Shown piece by piece: positions 25,988-35,388 of a DNA stretch of 64,000 nt. Position 1 is the stretch's first letter, and each line of letters starts with the position of its first letter. The translations under genes were made by a program, and so were the position numbers. The notes beneath the pieces are model-generated. The model did no database searches, was not told the DNA's origin, and worked only from the letters and a program-made list of their open reading frames with translations. Origin of the DNA: Planctomycetaceae bacterium (lineage in GTDB: Bacteria > Planctomycetota > Planctomycetia > Pirellulales > Lacipirellulaceae). The stretch lies in the NCBI GenBank assembly GCA_002702655.1, contig PABB01000066.1, positions 1 through 64,000 on the forward strand. Direction: 5' to 3'.

Positions 25988-26033
25988 GGAGGGGCGGTAT
26001 ACGATTGACCGTGTCAATTCACATCGCCCCTCC
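25988..26033. repeat. short inverted repeat GGAGGGGCG/CGCCCCTCC
   Basis: Nine-base arms separated by 28 bp in the gap between trpA and the membrane-protein gene, of the kind dispersed in planctomycete intergenic DNA. It could also act as a weak terminator for the membrane-protein gene, but no T run is present. Confidence 0.4.
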
Positions 26034-26085
26034 GGGGCGCGTGCGTTGCTCGTGGCAGAGTCTCGCTTAATGCAATCTTACAACC

Positions 26086-26451
26086 TTATCGCGGTAGATC
26101 GTTGACGCCCTCCACGGCTTTCTGGAACTCAGCAACCAATTCCGCGTGGTTGGAATGCGTCTCGTACGTCGGACGATACGATCGTCTGAGCACCTTCAGC
26201 TCCCGGGCCACTTCGTCGTGCTTTCCCTCGTCGAGGGTGTCGATCACGGCGTCGATGAGAGCTTCATTCGCATCTGCAAAATAGCTCCGCTCGCCCATGC
26301 CCCTCACTGCCGAGTTGAGTTCGCCGAGGAAGAACACTCCAACTAAAGCCAGAACTCCGAGGGTGATGCGAATGCCCAACGTCGGAAAGAACTCGCTGAT
26401 GAACCACGCAATCGGCGCGAGAACGGCCAGTAGAAGCAAGAACACGAGCAT
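26086..26451 (-). CDS. small membrane protein
   Basis: A 121-residue protein with two transmembrane helices at the N terminus (MLVFLLLLAVLAPIAWFISE and ITLGVLALVGVFFLGEL) followed by a charged cytoplasmic helical tail of about 70 residues. No family recognised. It is the last gene between trpB and trpA, downstream of the PIN toxin. Confidence 0.65.
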   Translation of the reverse strand: MLVFLLLLAVLAPIAWFISEFFPTLGIRITLGVLALVGVFFLGELNSAVRGMGERSYFADANEALIDAVIDTLDEGKHDEVARELKVLRRSYRPTYETHSNHAELVAEFQKAVEGVNDLPR

Positions 26452-26504
26452 GGCGACTCCCCAGTTCTATTCAGGCTCTCCAGCCCTTCGCCGCGCGAGC
26501 CCGT

Positions 26505-26906
26505 CTATCGCAGCAATCGAAATCCAGCAAGCTCAAAATCGCTGTCAAACCCCAGCACGTCGCGGACGCTCCTGCGTTTCATCACTGCAAATGACAGGCA
26601 ATCCGCGAAGCTCACCCGTTGATCGGAGTACTTACTGAAGAGATTGATCGCTTCCACTTCATCGCGAAAGTCCGGTCGCTCGATTTCCAGAGCCCGGGAC
26701 GCGTACAGTTCGCGGGCCTGCGTTGCGGCGAACTCGTAGGTTGTCGCTCGCGCGATCAGAGTCAACGATTCGCTGAGGACGACGTTCGTCGTGATGCAGC
26801 GTACGTCGGACTGTTGAATTCTTGTCCACAGGCGCATCGCTGCTTGATGATGCTGATCCCGCACGACAACGCGAGCGATGAATGCACCGCTATCGACGAA
26901 GATCAC
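26505..26906 (-). CDS. PIN-domain toxin (VapC-like)
   Basis: A 133-residue PIN nuclease. The acidic residues that bind the metal are at Asp 5 (MIFVDSGAFIA), Glu 46 (VVLSESLTL), Asp 102 (VSFADCLSF) and Asp 121 (FDSDFELAG). PIN toxins of type II modules cleave RNA when their antitoxin is degraded. The start ATG 26906 overlaps the antitoxin stop by ATGA, typical of such pairs. It lies inside the trpB-trpA interval. Confidence 0.85.
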   Translation of the reverse strand: MIFVDSGAFIARVVVRDQHHQAAMRLWTRIQQSDVRCITTNVVLSESLTLIARATTYEFAATQARELYASRALEIERPDFRDEVEAINLFSKYSDQRVSFADCLSFAVMKRRSVRDVLGFDSDFELAGFRLLR

Positions 26907-27136
26907 AGCTCCTTGTCCCCATACAGATAATCGTCGTGATTCTCTGACAAGTCGCTCGGGGCATCCCCCTCCCAGACCTGCAGTCCTGCGAACAAGGGGT
27001 CAGAGGCACGGTCATATCCCACCGAAGTGGCAACGCACTTACACAAGAACTCGTCGAGACTGACGCCGCGCTCGCGCGCTGCATTGACAGCGAGGTCACG
27101 GACAGCCTCGGGAACAGTGAATGTGATCTGGACCAT
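26903..27136 (-). CDS. antitoxin partner of the PIN toxin
   Basis: A 77-residue protein that precedes and overlaps the toxin. The N-terminal half has a ribbon-helix-helix-like start (MVQITFTVPEAVRDLAVNAA), which would bind DNA at its own promoter, and the C-terminal part, ending NHDDYLYGDKEL, is acidic and flexible and would wrap the toxin. The call as an antitoxin rests on size, order and the ATGA overlap. It starts 40 bp downstream of the trpB stop. Confidence 0.75.
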   Translation of the reverse strand: MVQITFTVPEAVRDLAVNAARERGVSLDEFLCKCVATSVGYDRASDPLFAGLQVWEGDAPSDLSENHDDYLYGDKEL

Positions 27137-27176
27137 TGCCCTATACCTCGTTTGACTCGGGATCGATTCTCACATT

Positions 27177-28433
27177 CTACCCAAACTTGACGCCCTTGAG
27201 CCGGGCAATCTCGCTGGCGTCCTTGTCGCCCCGGCCGCTCAGGCAGACGAGAATCACCTCGTCCCGTTTGCGCCCCTTGGCCAGTTCCATCGCCTTGGCC
27301 ACGGCGTGCGAGCTTTCTAGCGCCGGCATGATGCCCTCGGCTGCGGCGCAGGCGTCGAACGCCTTCATCGCGCCGCCGTCCTCGCAACTGGTGTACGCGA
27401 CCCGTCCGGTGTCTTTCCAGTAGCTGTGCTCGGGGCCGACGCCGGGGTAGTCGAGGCCCGCGGACATCGAATGCACCGGGCTCGTCTGGCCGTCCTCGTC
27501 CTGCATCACGTAGCTGAAACTGCCGTGCAGCACGCCCGGCGAGCCATAGGTGAGCGGCGAGGCATGATCGCCCGGCTGATTGCCGCGGCCGCCAGCCTCC
27601 ACCCCGACCAGTTCCACGTCGCCGTGTTCGACGAACGGGTAGAACATGCCCGCGGCGTTGCTGCCCCCGCCGACGCAGGCGACGACCGTCTCGGGCAACC
27701 GGCCCAGTCGCTCGGTGCATTGCTCGATCGCCTCGCGGCCGATGACCGACTGAAAGTCGCGCACAATTCGCGGGAACGGGTGCGGACCGACGACCGAGCC
27801 CAGGATGTAGTGCGTGTCGGCCACGGTGGCCATCCAGTCGCGCATCGCTTCGTTGATGGCATCCCGCAGCGTCCGGCTGCCGCTGGTCACGGGGCGGACT
27901 TCCGCGCCGAGCAACTTCATGGCGAACACGTTGGGCGACTGGCGGCGGATATCCTCCTCGCCCATGTACACGACGCACGGCAGGCCGAAGTGCGCGCACG
28001 CCGTGGCGGTGGCCACGCCATGTTGGCCCGCGCCTGTTTCGGCGATGACGCGGGTCTTGCCCATCCGCAGCGTCAGCAGCGCCTGGCCCAGCGTGTTGTT
28101 GATCTTGTGAGCGCCGGTGTGGTTGAGATCTTCGCGTTTGAACCAGATTTGCGCGCCGCCGACTTGCTCGCTGAGCCGTTTGGCATGGTACAGCGGCGAG
28201 GGCCGCCCGACGAAGTTCTTCAGCAGTTCGTCCAACTCGGCCTGAAACTGGGCGTCAGCCTGGGCCTTGCCGTACTCCGATTCGAGCTGGTCCAGGGCGT
28301 ACACCAGCGTTTCGGGCACGTACCGGCCGCCGAACTGGCCGAAGCGGCCGTGCGCGTCGGGCACCTGCGCACTGGCGGGCGCCGCGGACGCACCCGAACT
28401 AGTTGCGGCGGCGCCGGGGATATTGATACTCAC
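27177..28433 (-). CDS. trpB: tryptophan synthase beta subunit
   Basis: A 418-residue PLP enzyme joining indole and serine to make tryptophan. Lys of the cofactor lies in the motif [16 protein letters not shown]. Other blocks are [37 protein letters not shown]-like [30 protein letters not shown] and [19 protein letters not shown] start at GTG 28433, which has AAGGA eight bases upstream; an ATG at 28475 would add fourteen residues. A 30-residue Ala/Ser-rich N-terminal tail precedes the conserved part. The gene is divergent from the amidohydrolase at 28573. Confidence 0.95.
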   Translation of the reverse strand: MSINIPGAAATSSGASAAPASAQVPDAHGRFGQFGGRYVPETLVYALDQLESEYGKAQADAQFQAELDELLKNFVGRPSPLYHAKRLSEQVGGAQIWFKREDLNHTGAHKINNTLGQALLTLRMGKTRVIAETGAGQHGVATATACAHFGLPCVVYMGEEDIRRQSPNVFAMKLLGAEVRPVTSGSRTLRDAINEAMRDWMATVADTHYILGSVVGPHPFPRIVRDFQSVIGREAIEQCTERLGRLPETVVACVGGGSNAAGMFYPFVEHGDVELVGVEAGGRGNQPGDHASPLTYGSPGVLHGSFSYVMQDEDGQTSPVHSMSAGLDYPGVGPEHSYWKDTGRVAYTSCEDGGAMKAFDACAAAEGIMPALESSHAVAKAMELAKGRKRDEVILVCLSGRGDKDASEIARLKGVKFG

Positions 28434-28572
28434 GGGGAATCCTTGCGGTCGTGGTTCTGGCAGGGGCAAGACCATTCATTGTCCGCTGGAAACGGGTTTC
28501 CTTCAAGCGTGCCGCTCGCCGGGCGACCGCTCGCGGAGCCCCCGATTTCGCCAACTTTCAACGGGAATTGCC

Positions 28573-30174
28573 ATGACCAAAGCGATCATTGCGGGCGTGT
28601 TGCTGGCTGCAGCCGGTGCGAGCGGGGCCGTCGCCGCCGATTCGTCGGGCGCCGCCCCCATCGATGCTGATCTCGTGCTGGCCGACGGCATGATTTACGA
28701 CGGCAGCGGCGGCGCGCCGGTTCGCGGCAGCGTGGCCATTCGCGGCGAGCAGATTGTCGCGGTCGGCCAGTTCGCCGTCGGGAATGCCGGCCGCACGATT
28801 GATTGCCGCGGTCTGGCGATCGCCCCGGGCTTCATCGATTTGCACAACCACAGCGATTTCGAGGAATCGCTGCTCGGCGAGGGCAACCGCGGGGCCGACA
28901 ACTATCTGCTACAGGGTTGCACCACGATGGTCACCGGCAACTGCGGCGGCGGCCAGGCCAACGTCGGCAAGTTCCTCGCGGACGTCGACGAGGGCGTCGG
29001 CGTGAACGTCGCGCACCTGATTCCCCACGGAGCGGTCCGCAGCGAGGTGCTGGGTCGGCGGGCCGTCGATCCGTCGCCCGAGCAATTGGCGAAGCTGTGC
29101 GAGTGGGTCGACCGCGGCATGCAGCAGGGCGCCTGGGGCATGTCGACCGGGTTGATCTACGTGCCCAGTTCGTACGGGAAGCTCGACGAACTGGCCGCCA
29201 TGTCGGCGCGGGTCGCGGCGCATGGCGGCATCTATGCCAGCCACATTCGCAGCGAAGACAGCGACCTGCTGGGCGCCATCGAAGAAGCGCTGGAGATCGG
29301 CAAGCAATCCGGCGCCCCGGTGCACGTATCGCACTTCAAAGTGTGCGGCAAACCCTACTGGGGCGTCGTCCGCACGGCGGCCCGCATGATCCAGGACGCC
29401 CGCGCCGCCGGGCAGACCGTCACGGCCGACCAGTACCCCTACATTGCCACCTCCACGTCGCTGGGCGCGATGATGCTGCCCAGTTGGGCTCGCGAGGGGA
29501 GCTTCGACGACACCGTCGCGCGGCTGTCCGACGACGCGCAACTGCCGCAACTCCGACGCGAGGTCGAGCAAGCCCTGTCCGAGCGGCCGCACGTGGTGAT
29601 CGTCGCCTGCGACGCGGAGCCGACCTACACCGGGCGCGCGGTGCGCGAGATTGCCCGCGCCCAGGGGCAGGACCCGGTCGACTTTGTGATCGGACTGTTG
29701 AAAGTCGAAGACCCCGCCGCAGTGAACTTCGCGCTCGACGAGGCCGACGTGCGGTTCGTGATGCAGTTGCCGTGGGTGGCGACCGCCTCGGACGGTTCGG
29801 TCAAGCAGCCGGCCGAGGCAAAGGCCCACCCGCGCAGCTACGGCACGTTTCCCCGCAAGCTGGGTTACTACGCGGTGCAGGAGTCCGTCCTGCCGTTGGA
29901 GCAGGCCGTACGGTCCTGCAGCGGTCTGCCGGCCGACATCCTGGGGATGAGCGACCGCGGCTACGTGCGCGTTGGGGCCATCGCCGACGTGGTCGTGTTC
30001 GACCCGCAGCGGGTGCTCGACGGCGCTACGTTCGACGAGCCGTACGAGTTGCCCGTGGGGATCCCATGGGTGATCGTCAACGGCCAAATCGCCGCGGAAG
30101 ACGGCAAGTCGACCGGCGCCATGGCGGGGCGGGCGCTGCGGCACGAATCGAAGTTGGCCACCCCCGGCGGTTGA
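28573..30174 (+). CDS. exported D-aminoacylase-like amidohydrolase
   Basis: A 533-residue amidohydrolase of the N-acyl-D-amino-acid deacylase type. A signal peptide (MTKAIIAGVLLAAAGASG, cleavage near VAADSS) suggests export. Metal ligands are visible in APGFIDLHNHSDFE, MVTGNCGGGQ (the cysteine typical of this family), VHVSHFKVCG and VCDAEPTYT. The C-terminal GAIADVVVFDPQRVLDGATF is the typical composite beta domain. Family enzymes release amino acids from N-acyl-D-amino acids; the substrate is not determined. Confidence 0.85.
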   Translation: MTKAIIAGVLLAAAGASGAVAADSSGAAPIDADLVLADGMIYDGSGGAPVRGSVAIRGEQIVAVGQFAVGNAGRTIDCRGLAIAPGFIDLHNHSDFEESLLGEGNRGADNYLLQGCTTMVTGNCGGGQANVGKFLADVDEGVGVNVAHLIPHGAVRSEVLGRRAVDPSPEQLAKLCEWVDRGMQQGAWGMSTGLIYVPSSYGKLDELAAMSARVAAHGGIYASHIRSEDSDLLGAIEEALEIGKQSGAPVHVSHFKVCGKPYWGVVRTAARMIQDARAAGQTVTADQYPYIATSTSLGAMMLPSWAREGSFDDTVARLSDDAQLPQLRREVEQALSERPHVVIVACDAEPTYTGRAVREIARAQGQDPVDFVIGLLKVEDPAAVNFALDEADVRFVMQLPWVATASDGSVKQPAEAKAHPRSYGTFPRKLGYYAVQESVLPLEQAVRSCSGLPADILGMSDRGYVRVGAIADVVVFDPQRVLDGATFDEPYELPVGIPWVIVNGQIAAEDGKSTGAMAGRALRHESKLATPGG

Positions 30175-30319
30175 GGCGGCGGTGAACTGAGCGTTTTTAT
30201 TTCAGCGGTTGGCGGCGTGAGCGGCCTGGCGGCCGACGCTAAGTTGGATTGCTCGCTAATCTTCACGCGGTGCTATCTGCCGCCCACTGCCCTCGACCGA
30301 CTGCCTACTCCCCCTGCCC

Positions 30320-31177
30320 ATGCCCGAACTGCCCGAAGTGGAAACGATGCGCCGCGGCGTGGCGCCGGCGGTGGGGGCGGTGATCGAGCGCTTCGAGCGC
30401 GTGCGCTGTCCGCGCAAGCCGATCGCGATCACCCCCGGCGTGGCCGCGTTCCGCCGGCGCGTCGAGGGCCGCAAGATCGTCGACACCCAGCGCGCCGGCA
30501 AGCGCGTCGTGCTGCGGTTGGACACCGACGACGCGATCGTGTTCGAACCGCGGATGACCGGATTGCTGCTGTTGGATGATCCGCCCGATTCGCTCTACAA
30601 CCGGGTGCGACTGCAGTTGGGCGGGCGCGGGCGACCGCGGCAACTGGTGTACTGGGACCGGCGCGGGCTGGGAAACGTGCGGCTCGCGTCGCCCGAGGAG
30701 TTCGCTGACCGCTACGGCCCCGTGTCGTTGGGGCCCGATGCGCTCACGATCACGGCCCAGCAGTATCGCGAGCGGCTGGGCGGCTCGCGGCGGGCGATCA
30801 AAGTGGCGCTGCTCGACCAGCGCGCAGTCGCGGGGATCGGCAATCTTTACGCGGCGGAGATTCTGTTCGTCGCGGGCATTCACCCCCAGCGGGAGTGCTG
30901 CCGAGTGACTCCGCGGCAATGGACGGCGCTGGCCCGCGCCACGGCCGACGTGCTCGCCGAAGCGATTCGTTATGAAGGTTCCACGCTGTCGGACGGCACC
31001 TACCGCAACGCGCTAAACAAACAGGGCGGCTACCAGAACGAGCACCGCGTCTACGACAAAGCCGGCCAGCCCTGCCCGCGCTGCGGCCGGTCCATCGAGC
31101 GCATCGTGCAGGCCCAGCGGTCGACGTTTTTCTGCCGTGGTTGCCAGAAACGCACAGGATGCATTGATTCGGATTAG
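30320..31177 (+). CDS. mutM: formamidopyrimidine-DNA glycosylase
   Basis: A 285-residue base-excision repair enzyme that removes oxidised purines such as 8-oxoguanine and cuts the strand. It starts with MPELPEVETMRRG; after Met removal, Pro 2 is the catalytic nucleophile and Glu 3 the helper. The helix-two-turn-helix includes IGNLYAAEILF, and the C-terminal zinc finger has CPRCGRSIERIV...STFFCRGCQK with four cysteines. Length and order are normal. It is alone on its strand, following the amidohydrolase by 146 bp. Confidence 0.95.
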   Translation: MPELPEVETMRRGVAPAVGAVIERFERVRCPRKPIAITPGVAAFRRRVEGRKIVDTQRAGKRVVLRLDTDDAIVFEPRMTGLLLLDDPPDSLYNRVRLQLGGRGRPRQLVYWDRRGLGNVRLASPEEFADRYGPVSLGPDALTITAQQYRERLGGSRRAIKVALLDQRAVAGIGNLYAAEILFVAGIHPQRECCRVTPRQWTALARATADVLAEAIRYEGSTLSDGTYRNALNKQGGYQNEHRVYDKAGQPCPRCGRSIERIVQAQRSTFFCRGCQKRTGCIDSD

Positions 31178-31249
31178 CGATTCGCTTGTCGCAGTCTTTG
31201 ACTTGCGATCGCTCCGCGCATCCGAGATGCTGACGGGGCAGGGCGCCAC

Positions 31250-31401
31250 GTAGGTCAGGCCTTCCAGCCTGACTTTGCGTTAATGGACGGGATTGACTGA
31301 GAAGGACGAGTCACACTCCGGCGCCGTACTCTGTGCCGCCGCCATCAAGGGGGCGCCGACTGCCAACCAAACTCATATCAGGCTGGAAAGCCTGACCTAC
31401 G
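31250..31401. repeat. inverted repeat pair GTAGGTCAGGC...GCCTGACCTAC
   Basis: GTAGGTCAGGCCTTCCAGCC starting at 31250 is matched in inverse orientation at 31378-31401. Each copy is itself nearly palindromic (GTCAGGC...GCCTGAC). It looks like a dispersed REP-like element just upstream of the sugar isomerase gene. Confidence 0.55.
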
Positions 31402-31416
31402 CATTGCGGAGCAAAC

Positions 31417-32265
31417 ATGGAAACTTGGCCAATTGGAGTTTTCGCCAGCGTCGATGCCGGCCTGGGCGTGCATTTGGACGTGGCTCGCGACCTGGGCGTG
31501 CCGACGGTGCAACTGCACTCGCCCCACAGGGAGTCGCGCACTGCCGAGCGGGCCGGGGAGTTTCTCAAACAACTTGAGGAGTTCGGGCTGACGATCACCT
31601 GCGTCTTTGCCGGATTCGAGGGGGAGAGCTACGCCGACATCCCCACCGTGTCGCGCACCGTGGGGCTCGTGCCCGCGGAGACCCGGGCCGCCCGGACGGC
31701 GGAACTGCTGGAGATTGCCGCGTTTGCCAAGCAGTTGGGCGTGGACGCCGTGGGCGTGCACATTGGGTTCGTGCCGCACGATTCCGCCTCCGAGGACTAC
31801 CAAGCGGTGGTCGCCACGGCGCAGAAGGTGTGCGACGAGTTGAAAGCCGCTGGGCAGGCGCTGCACCTGGAAACGGGGCAGGAGCCGGCCGACGTGCTGC
31901 TGCGGTTTCTGCAGGACGTGGGCCGCGACAACCTGTTCATTAACTTCGACCCGGCCAACATGATCCTGTACGGCGTCGGCGAACCGATCGCTGCGCTGCG
32001 GACGCTGGGCCAGTACGTACGGAGCGTTCACTGCAAGGACGCCAAGTGGTCCGACCAGCCGGGCGAGACCTGGGGAACGGAAGTGCCGCTGGGCGAGGGC
32101 GATGTGGGTTTTCGCGACTACCTGACGGCGCTGCGCGAGATCGGCTACGCCGGGCCGCTGACCATCGAACGCGAGATCCCGCAGGAGCCGGCGCGGCAGA
32201 AGGCCGAGATTGCGGGGGCGGTCGAGCTGCTCAATACCATCAAGGCCGAGTTGAGCGCTGAGTGA
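31417..32265 (+). CDS. sugar phosphate isomerase/epimerase-like TIM-barrel protein
   Basis: A 282-residue TIM barrel of the AP-endonuclease-2/xylose-isomerase-like family. Typical blocks are LGVPTVQLHSPHR near residue 35, DAVGVHIGFVPHD near 120, LHLETGQEPADVLLRFL near 155, INFDPANMILYG near 175 and VRSVHCKDAKW near 200, whose Glu, Asp and His residues form the metal site. The end TIEREIPQEPARQKAEI supplies the last Glu. Such proteins isomerise sugars or cyclitols. It lies 196 bp before a Gfo/Idh oxidoreductase, a common partner in carbohydrate pathways. Confidence 0.8.
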   Translation: METWPIGVFASVDAGLGVHLDVARDLGVPTVQLHSPHRESRTAERAGEFLKQLEEFGLTITCVFAGFEGESYADIPTVSRTVGLVPAETRAARTAELLEIAAFAKQLGVDAVGVHIGFVPHDSASEDYQAVVATAQKVCDELKAAGQALHLETGQEPADVLLRFLQDVGRDNLFINFDPANMILYGVGEPIAALRTLGQYVRSVHCKDAKWSDQPGETWGTEVPLGEGDVGFRDYLTALREIGYAGPLTIEREIPQEPARQKAEIAGAVELLNTIKAELSAE

Positions 32266-32272
32266 TTGATTG

Positions 32273-32351
32273 GGGGTGGCTGGGGACGAGCGCAGCGAGC
32301 CCCCAGAGGATGGGCCTGGGGGCTCCGCTTTGCTGCGTCCCCAGCCACCCC
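32273..32351. repeat. long hairpin, GGGGTGGCTGGGGACG arms
   Basis: GGGGTGGCTGGGGACG (32273-32288) pairs perfectly with CGTCCCCAGCCACCCC (32336-32351), and inner sequences GCCCCCAG/CTGGGGGC extend the stem around a short central loop. It lies between the isomerase and the oxidoreductase genes and resembles a dispersed palindromic repeat. It could also terminate the isomerase message. Confidence 0.55.
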
Positions 32352-32461
32352 GACTCAGAGCAACGGCTTCAAGCTCGGCAGGAGCCTCGCTCTCCCCAGA
32401 ATGCGATCAATTCGCGACCATTCGCGTCATTCGCGGGCGCATCGAACTCAGGAACAAGATC

Positions 32462-33499
32462 ATGCTTCAAGTCGGTATCGTCGGGCTCGGGTTCATGGGG
32501 ATGATCCATTACCTGACCTACAAACGGCTGCCCGGGGTGCGCGTGGCGGCGATTTGCGAGGTGAACGAGCGCCGCCTCGCCGGCGATTGGACCGACATCA
32601 AGGGCAACTTCGGCCCTCCGGGCGAGCAGATGGACCTGTCCGACGTGGCCACGTTCACCTCGCTGGAGGAGATGCTCGCCTCGACCGAGTTGGACTTCGT
32701 CGACGTCACGCTGCCGCCGGCGATGCACGCCGACGCTACGGTCGCCGCGCTGAAGTCGGGGCGCCATGTGTTCTGCGAGAAGCCGATGTCGCTCACGCTG
32801 AGCGAGTGCGAGCGGATGTCGGCTGCCGCGACCGCCGCGAATCGGCAACTGCTGATCGGCCACGTGCTGCCGTTCTTCCCGGAATACGCTTGGGCGCTCG
32901 AAACCGCTCGCAGGGGGCGGTACGGCAAACTGCTGGGCGGAGCGTTTCGTCGGGTGATCTCCGACCCCGCGTGGCTGCCCAACTTCTGGCAGGCCGACAA
33001 AGTGGGCGGGCCGCTGCTCGATTTGCACGTGCACGACGCCCACTTCATTCGGCTGCTGTTCGGCATGCCGAGGGAGGTCGTCAGCCGCGGCCGGGTGCGC
33101 GGGCGGCTGCCGGAGTTTTGGCACTCGCTGTTCGCCTACGACGGGGGCGAACTGCTCGTGGAAGCCACCAGCGGCACGATTGGCCAGCAGGGCCGCCCCT
33201 TTGACCACGGCTTCGAGATCCACTTTGCCGATGCGACGCTGCTGTTCGAGTTTGCCGTGCTGGGCGACGCGGGCAAATACCTCTGCCAGCCGACCGTGCT
33301 GGCCTCCGACGGCACGGCCGAGACGGTCGACTTGGGCGATGGCGATCCAATGAATGCGTTTGCCGCCGAGTTGCAGGCGGTCGTCGACTGCGTGCGGGAC
33401 AATCGACCCAGCGACGTGCTCGACGCCGCTCTGGCCGAGGATGCCATCCGGCTGTGCCAACTGCAGTGGGATAGCGTATTGGCCGTGGCGACGGGGTGA
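32462..33499 (+). CDS. Gfo/Idh/MocA-family oxidoreductase
   Basis: A 345-residue NAD(P)-dependent dehydrogenase. The N terminus has the Rossmann motif VGIVGLGFMGMIHYLTY, then VAAICEVNERRLAG and the family's HVFCEKPMSLTLSECERM block near residue 105, in which Lys is catalytic. The C-terminal part has GGPLLDLHVHDAHFIRLLFG, carrying the Asp/His typical of the family. Substrates of such enzymes are sugars or cyclitols. ATG 32462 has AGGA eight bases upstream. Its neighbour, the isomerase-like gene, suggests a small sugar-processing unit. Confidence 0.88.
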   Translation: MLQVGIVGLGFMGMIHYLTYKRLPGVRVAAICEVNERRLAGDWTDIKGNFGPPGEQMDLSDVATFTSLEEMLASTELDFVDVTLPPAMHADATVAALKSGRHVFCEKPMSLTLSECERMSAAATAANRQLLIGHVLPFFPEYAWALETARRGRYGKLLGGAFRRVISDPAWLPNFWQADKVGGPLLDLHVHDAHFIRLLFGMPREVVSRGRVRGRLPEFWHSLFAYDGGELLVEATSGTIGQQGRPFDHGFEIHFADATLLFEFAVLGDAGKYLCQPTVLASDGTAETVDLGDGDPMNAFAAELQAVVDCVRDNRPSDVLDAALAEDAIRLCQLQWDSVLAVATG

Positions 33500-33833
33500 G
33501 CCCCGATCCGCGAGGGGCGTTTGGAGCCTAGTTCCCGCAGCAACACGCGGCTGGCGCAGCTTATTGCGGGCGAGAGCGCGGCTGACCCCCCGGAGCGCAG
33601 GTGGCTTGGCCCGGCGAGCCAGTCTGCGCCTCAGCGAGTTTGGCACGCGATTCTAGTGCGCTTCTGCGCGAAAAAAGACCGCACAAAATAGCCCAAATCC
33701 CCTGCAATTCTTATTACGATGCGGAAAGAGAAACTGGAATCAGGCTCGCACCGTCGCGTTGGGGTTGCTGCGGCGTGGCTGCGAGCGAATTGCCCACTCA
33801 CCAGGCCGACTACAAACACAGGGCGACAGAACC
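33500..33833. other. intergenic region, no gene seen
   Basis: 334 bp between the oxidoreductase and the next exported protein. It holds a weak inverted repeat near 33600 and an AT-rich spot (CAATTCTTATTACGATG, 33706-33722) that may contain the promoter of the downstream gene. Nothing else is recognisable. Confidence 0.3.
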
Positions 33834-35075
33834 ATGAAGGCACGACTCTTCTCACTGGCGGCGGCGATGGCGGTGCTCACTGTTGCGACAGCAGCGTGGG
33901 CCGACACGACCATTGTCGATGACAACTTCGACGGCTATACGGACACGGCGGACTTCCAGAATACGTGGGTGCCCACCCAGGGCAACGGAGGCGCCCCGGC
34001 CGACGCCGCGAATCTCGACGCGGGCATTCTCACGTCGGATCCGTTCTCCGATCCGAATCTGTTTCCCGGATTGCAGGGGCAGGCTGTCGATCACATTGGA
34101 GCCCTGGCCGGCACGTTTATGGTCAACCAGTACGGCGGCGTGATCAGCGAATCGAACATCCCCTTTTCGATCACTCCCTCGGCGTCCGAGAGCGTGTTCG
34201 TCAGCGTCGACATCTTCGACGGCGCCAGCGGCAACGAGCGGATGACGCTCGGCCTGCGGAACTACGACCCGGTGAGCGGCGACACGGTCAACCTGCTGGA
34301 GATGGGGCACTACAACGCGGCGCCCAACACGAACGTGCCCGGCGCACCCACCGAAGTGACCGGCTACGCCTACCGCGTGATCCTGTTCGAGAGTTACGAT
34401 TCGCCCCTGCTGGGCGCCCCCAACTGGCAGTACTTTGCTCTGCCGCAGGAACTCGATCGTCCCGACGGCACTGGCCCCGGATTTGACGACGACGAGATCG
34501 TCAGCACTGGCGACATTGGCGCTGGTTGGCATCGTTACACGGCGCTGATCACGCCCGATGAAATCACGTTCGAGGTCGACCTGTTCCGGGACGGTAAGAC
34601 CAATACCACGCGCGATACCGAAGGCAACATCGAGGTGGGCGTGGGCGCCGACGGCGTCGACGCGTCGATCACGCTGCCCGTCGGCACGTTTGCGACCGGG
34701 TTCAACTCGTTGCGGATTGGCGGCCCGTCGGGTCTCAGCTCGGCTGGTCCCGGCGTGACGGCGTTCGATAACGTGCTGCTGCAACTGATCGATGTTGGCG
34801 GAGGCGCCGACAATGCCGACTTCAATGGCGACCTGATCGTCGACGGCACGGACTTCCTGACTTGGCAGGACAGCTTTGGCATCGCCGACGGCACCGCCCA
34901 GTTGAGCGATGGCGACGCCAACGGCGACGGCAACGTGGACGACGCCGACCTGGTCGTGTGGCAGGCGCAGTACGGGACGGTCACGCCTGCCGTGGCCGGA
35001 GTGCCCGAGCCCGCCACCGTATCGTTGCTGCTGGGCGCCGTCGCGCTGCTGGCAGTGCGGCGCCGCATCGGTTGA
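33834..35075 (+). CDS. exported dockerin-like protein with PEP-CTERM tail
   Basis: A 413-residue exported protein starting MKARLFSLAAAMAVLTVATA, a signal peptide cleaved near AWADT. Residues 25-320 are a beta-rich domain of unknown function, with some lectin-like character. Then DFNGDLIVDGTDFLTWQ and DGDANGDGNVDDADLVVWQ form two calcium-binding dockerin-like repeats, followed by GVPEPATVSLLLGAVALLA and a basic RRRIG end, a PEP-CTERM tail. Dockerin pairs at this position are a planctomycete habit. A strong terminator follows. Confidence 0.85.
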   Translation: MKARLFSLAAAMAVLTVATAAWADTTIVDDNFDGYTDTADFQNTWVPTQGNGGAPADAANLDAGILTSDPFSDPNLFPGLQGQAVDHIGALAGTFMVNQYGGVISESNIPFSITPSASESVFVSVDIFDGASGNERMTLGLRNYDPVSGDTVNLLEMGHYNAAPNTNVPGAPTEVTGYAYRVILFESYDSPLLGAPNWQYFALPQELDRPDGTGPGFDDDEIVSTGDIGAGWHRYTALITPDEITFEVDLFRDGKTNTTRDTEGNIEVGVGADGVDASITLPVGTFATGFNSLRIGGPSGLSSAGPGVTAFDNVLLQLIDVGGGADNADFNGDLIVDGTDFLTWQDSFGIADGTAQLSDGDANGDGNVDDADLVVWQAQYGTVTPAVAGVPEPATVSLLLGAVALLAVRRRIG

Positions 35076-35182
35076 GCCTCCGCAGAGCTTCCACTCAGTT
35101 TCTGACAATCTGAACATACGCGCGGATCGGCCGCGCTTGTCGGGCATGGTTTGTCCGGCAAAGCGTCCGAAATGCGTCGTAC

Positions 35183-35229
35183 GCCCGCACCGTGGCCGCG
35201 GGGGCATCGCCGCGGTGCGGGCTTTTTTT
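35183..35229 (+). terminator. intrinsic terminator
   Basis: GCCCGCACCG pairs with CGGTGCGGGC, with further inner pairing, and is followed by TTTTTTT on the plus strand. It ends the exported-protein transcript. Confidence 0.7.
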
Positions 35230-35388
35230 GCGCTGACGTCGCGTTGCGGAGGGGGGCCCCGAGTTGCCGCCGTGTCGCGGCCGCCGCCGAGTCGTTATGA
35301 TTGGCAGCCGCAAGCGCGGCGGCGAGTGCGCCGTCGACGCTCCGATTCCGTTCCTGCCAAACTCTCTGTCCTGCTGCCGCACGTCTTG

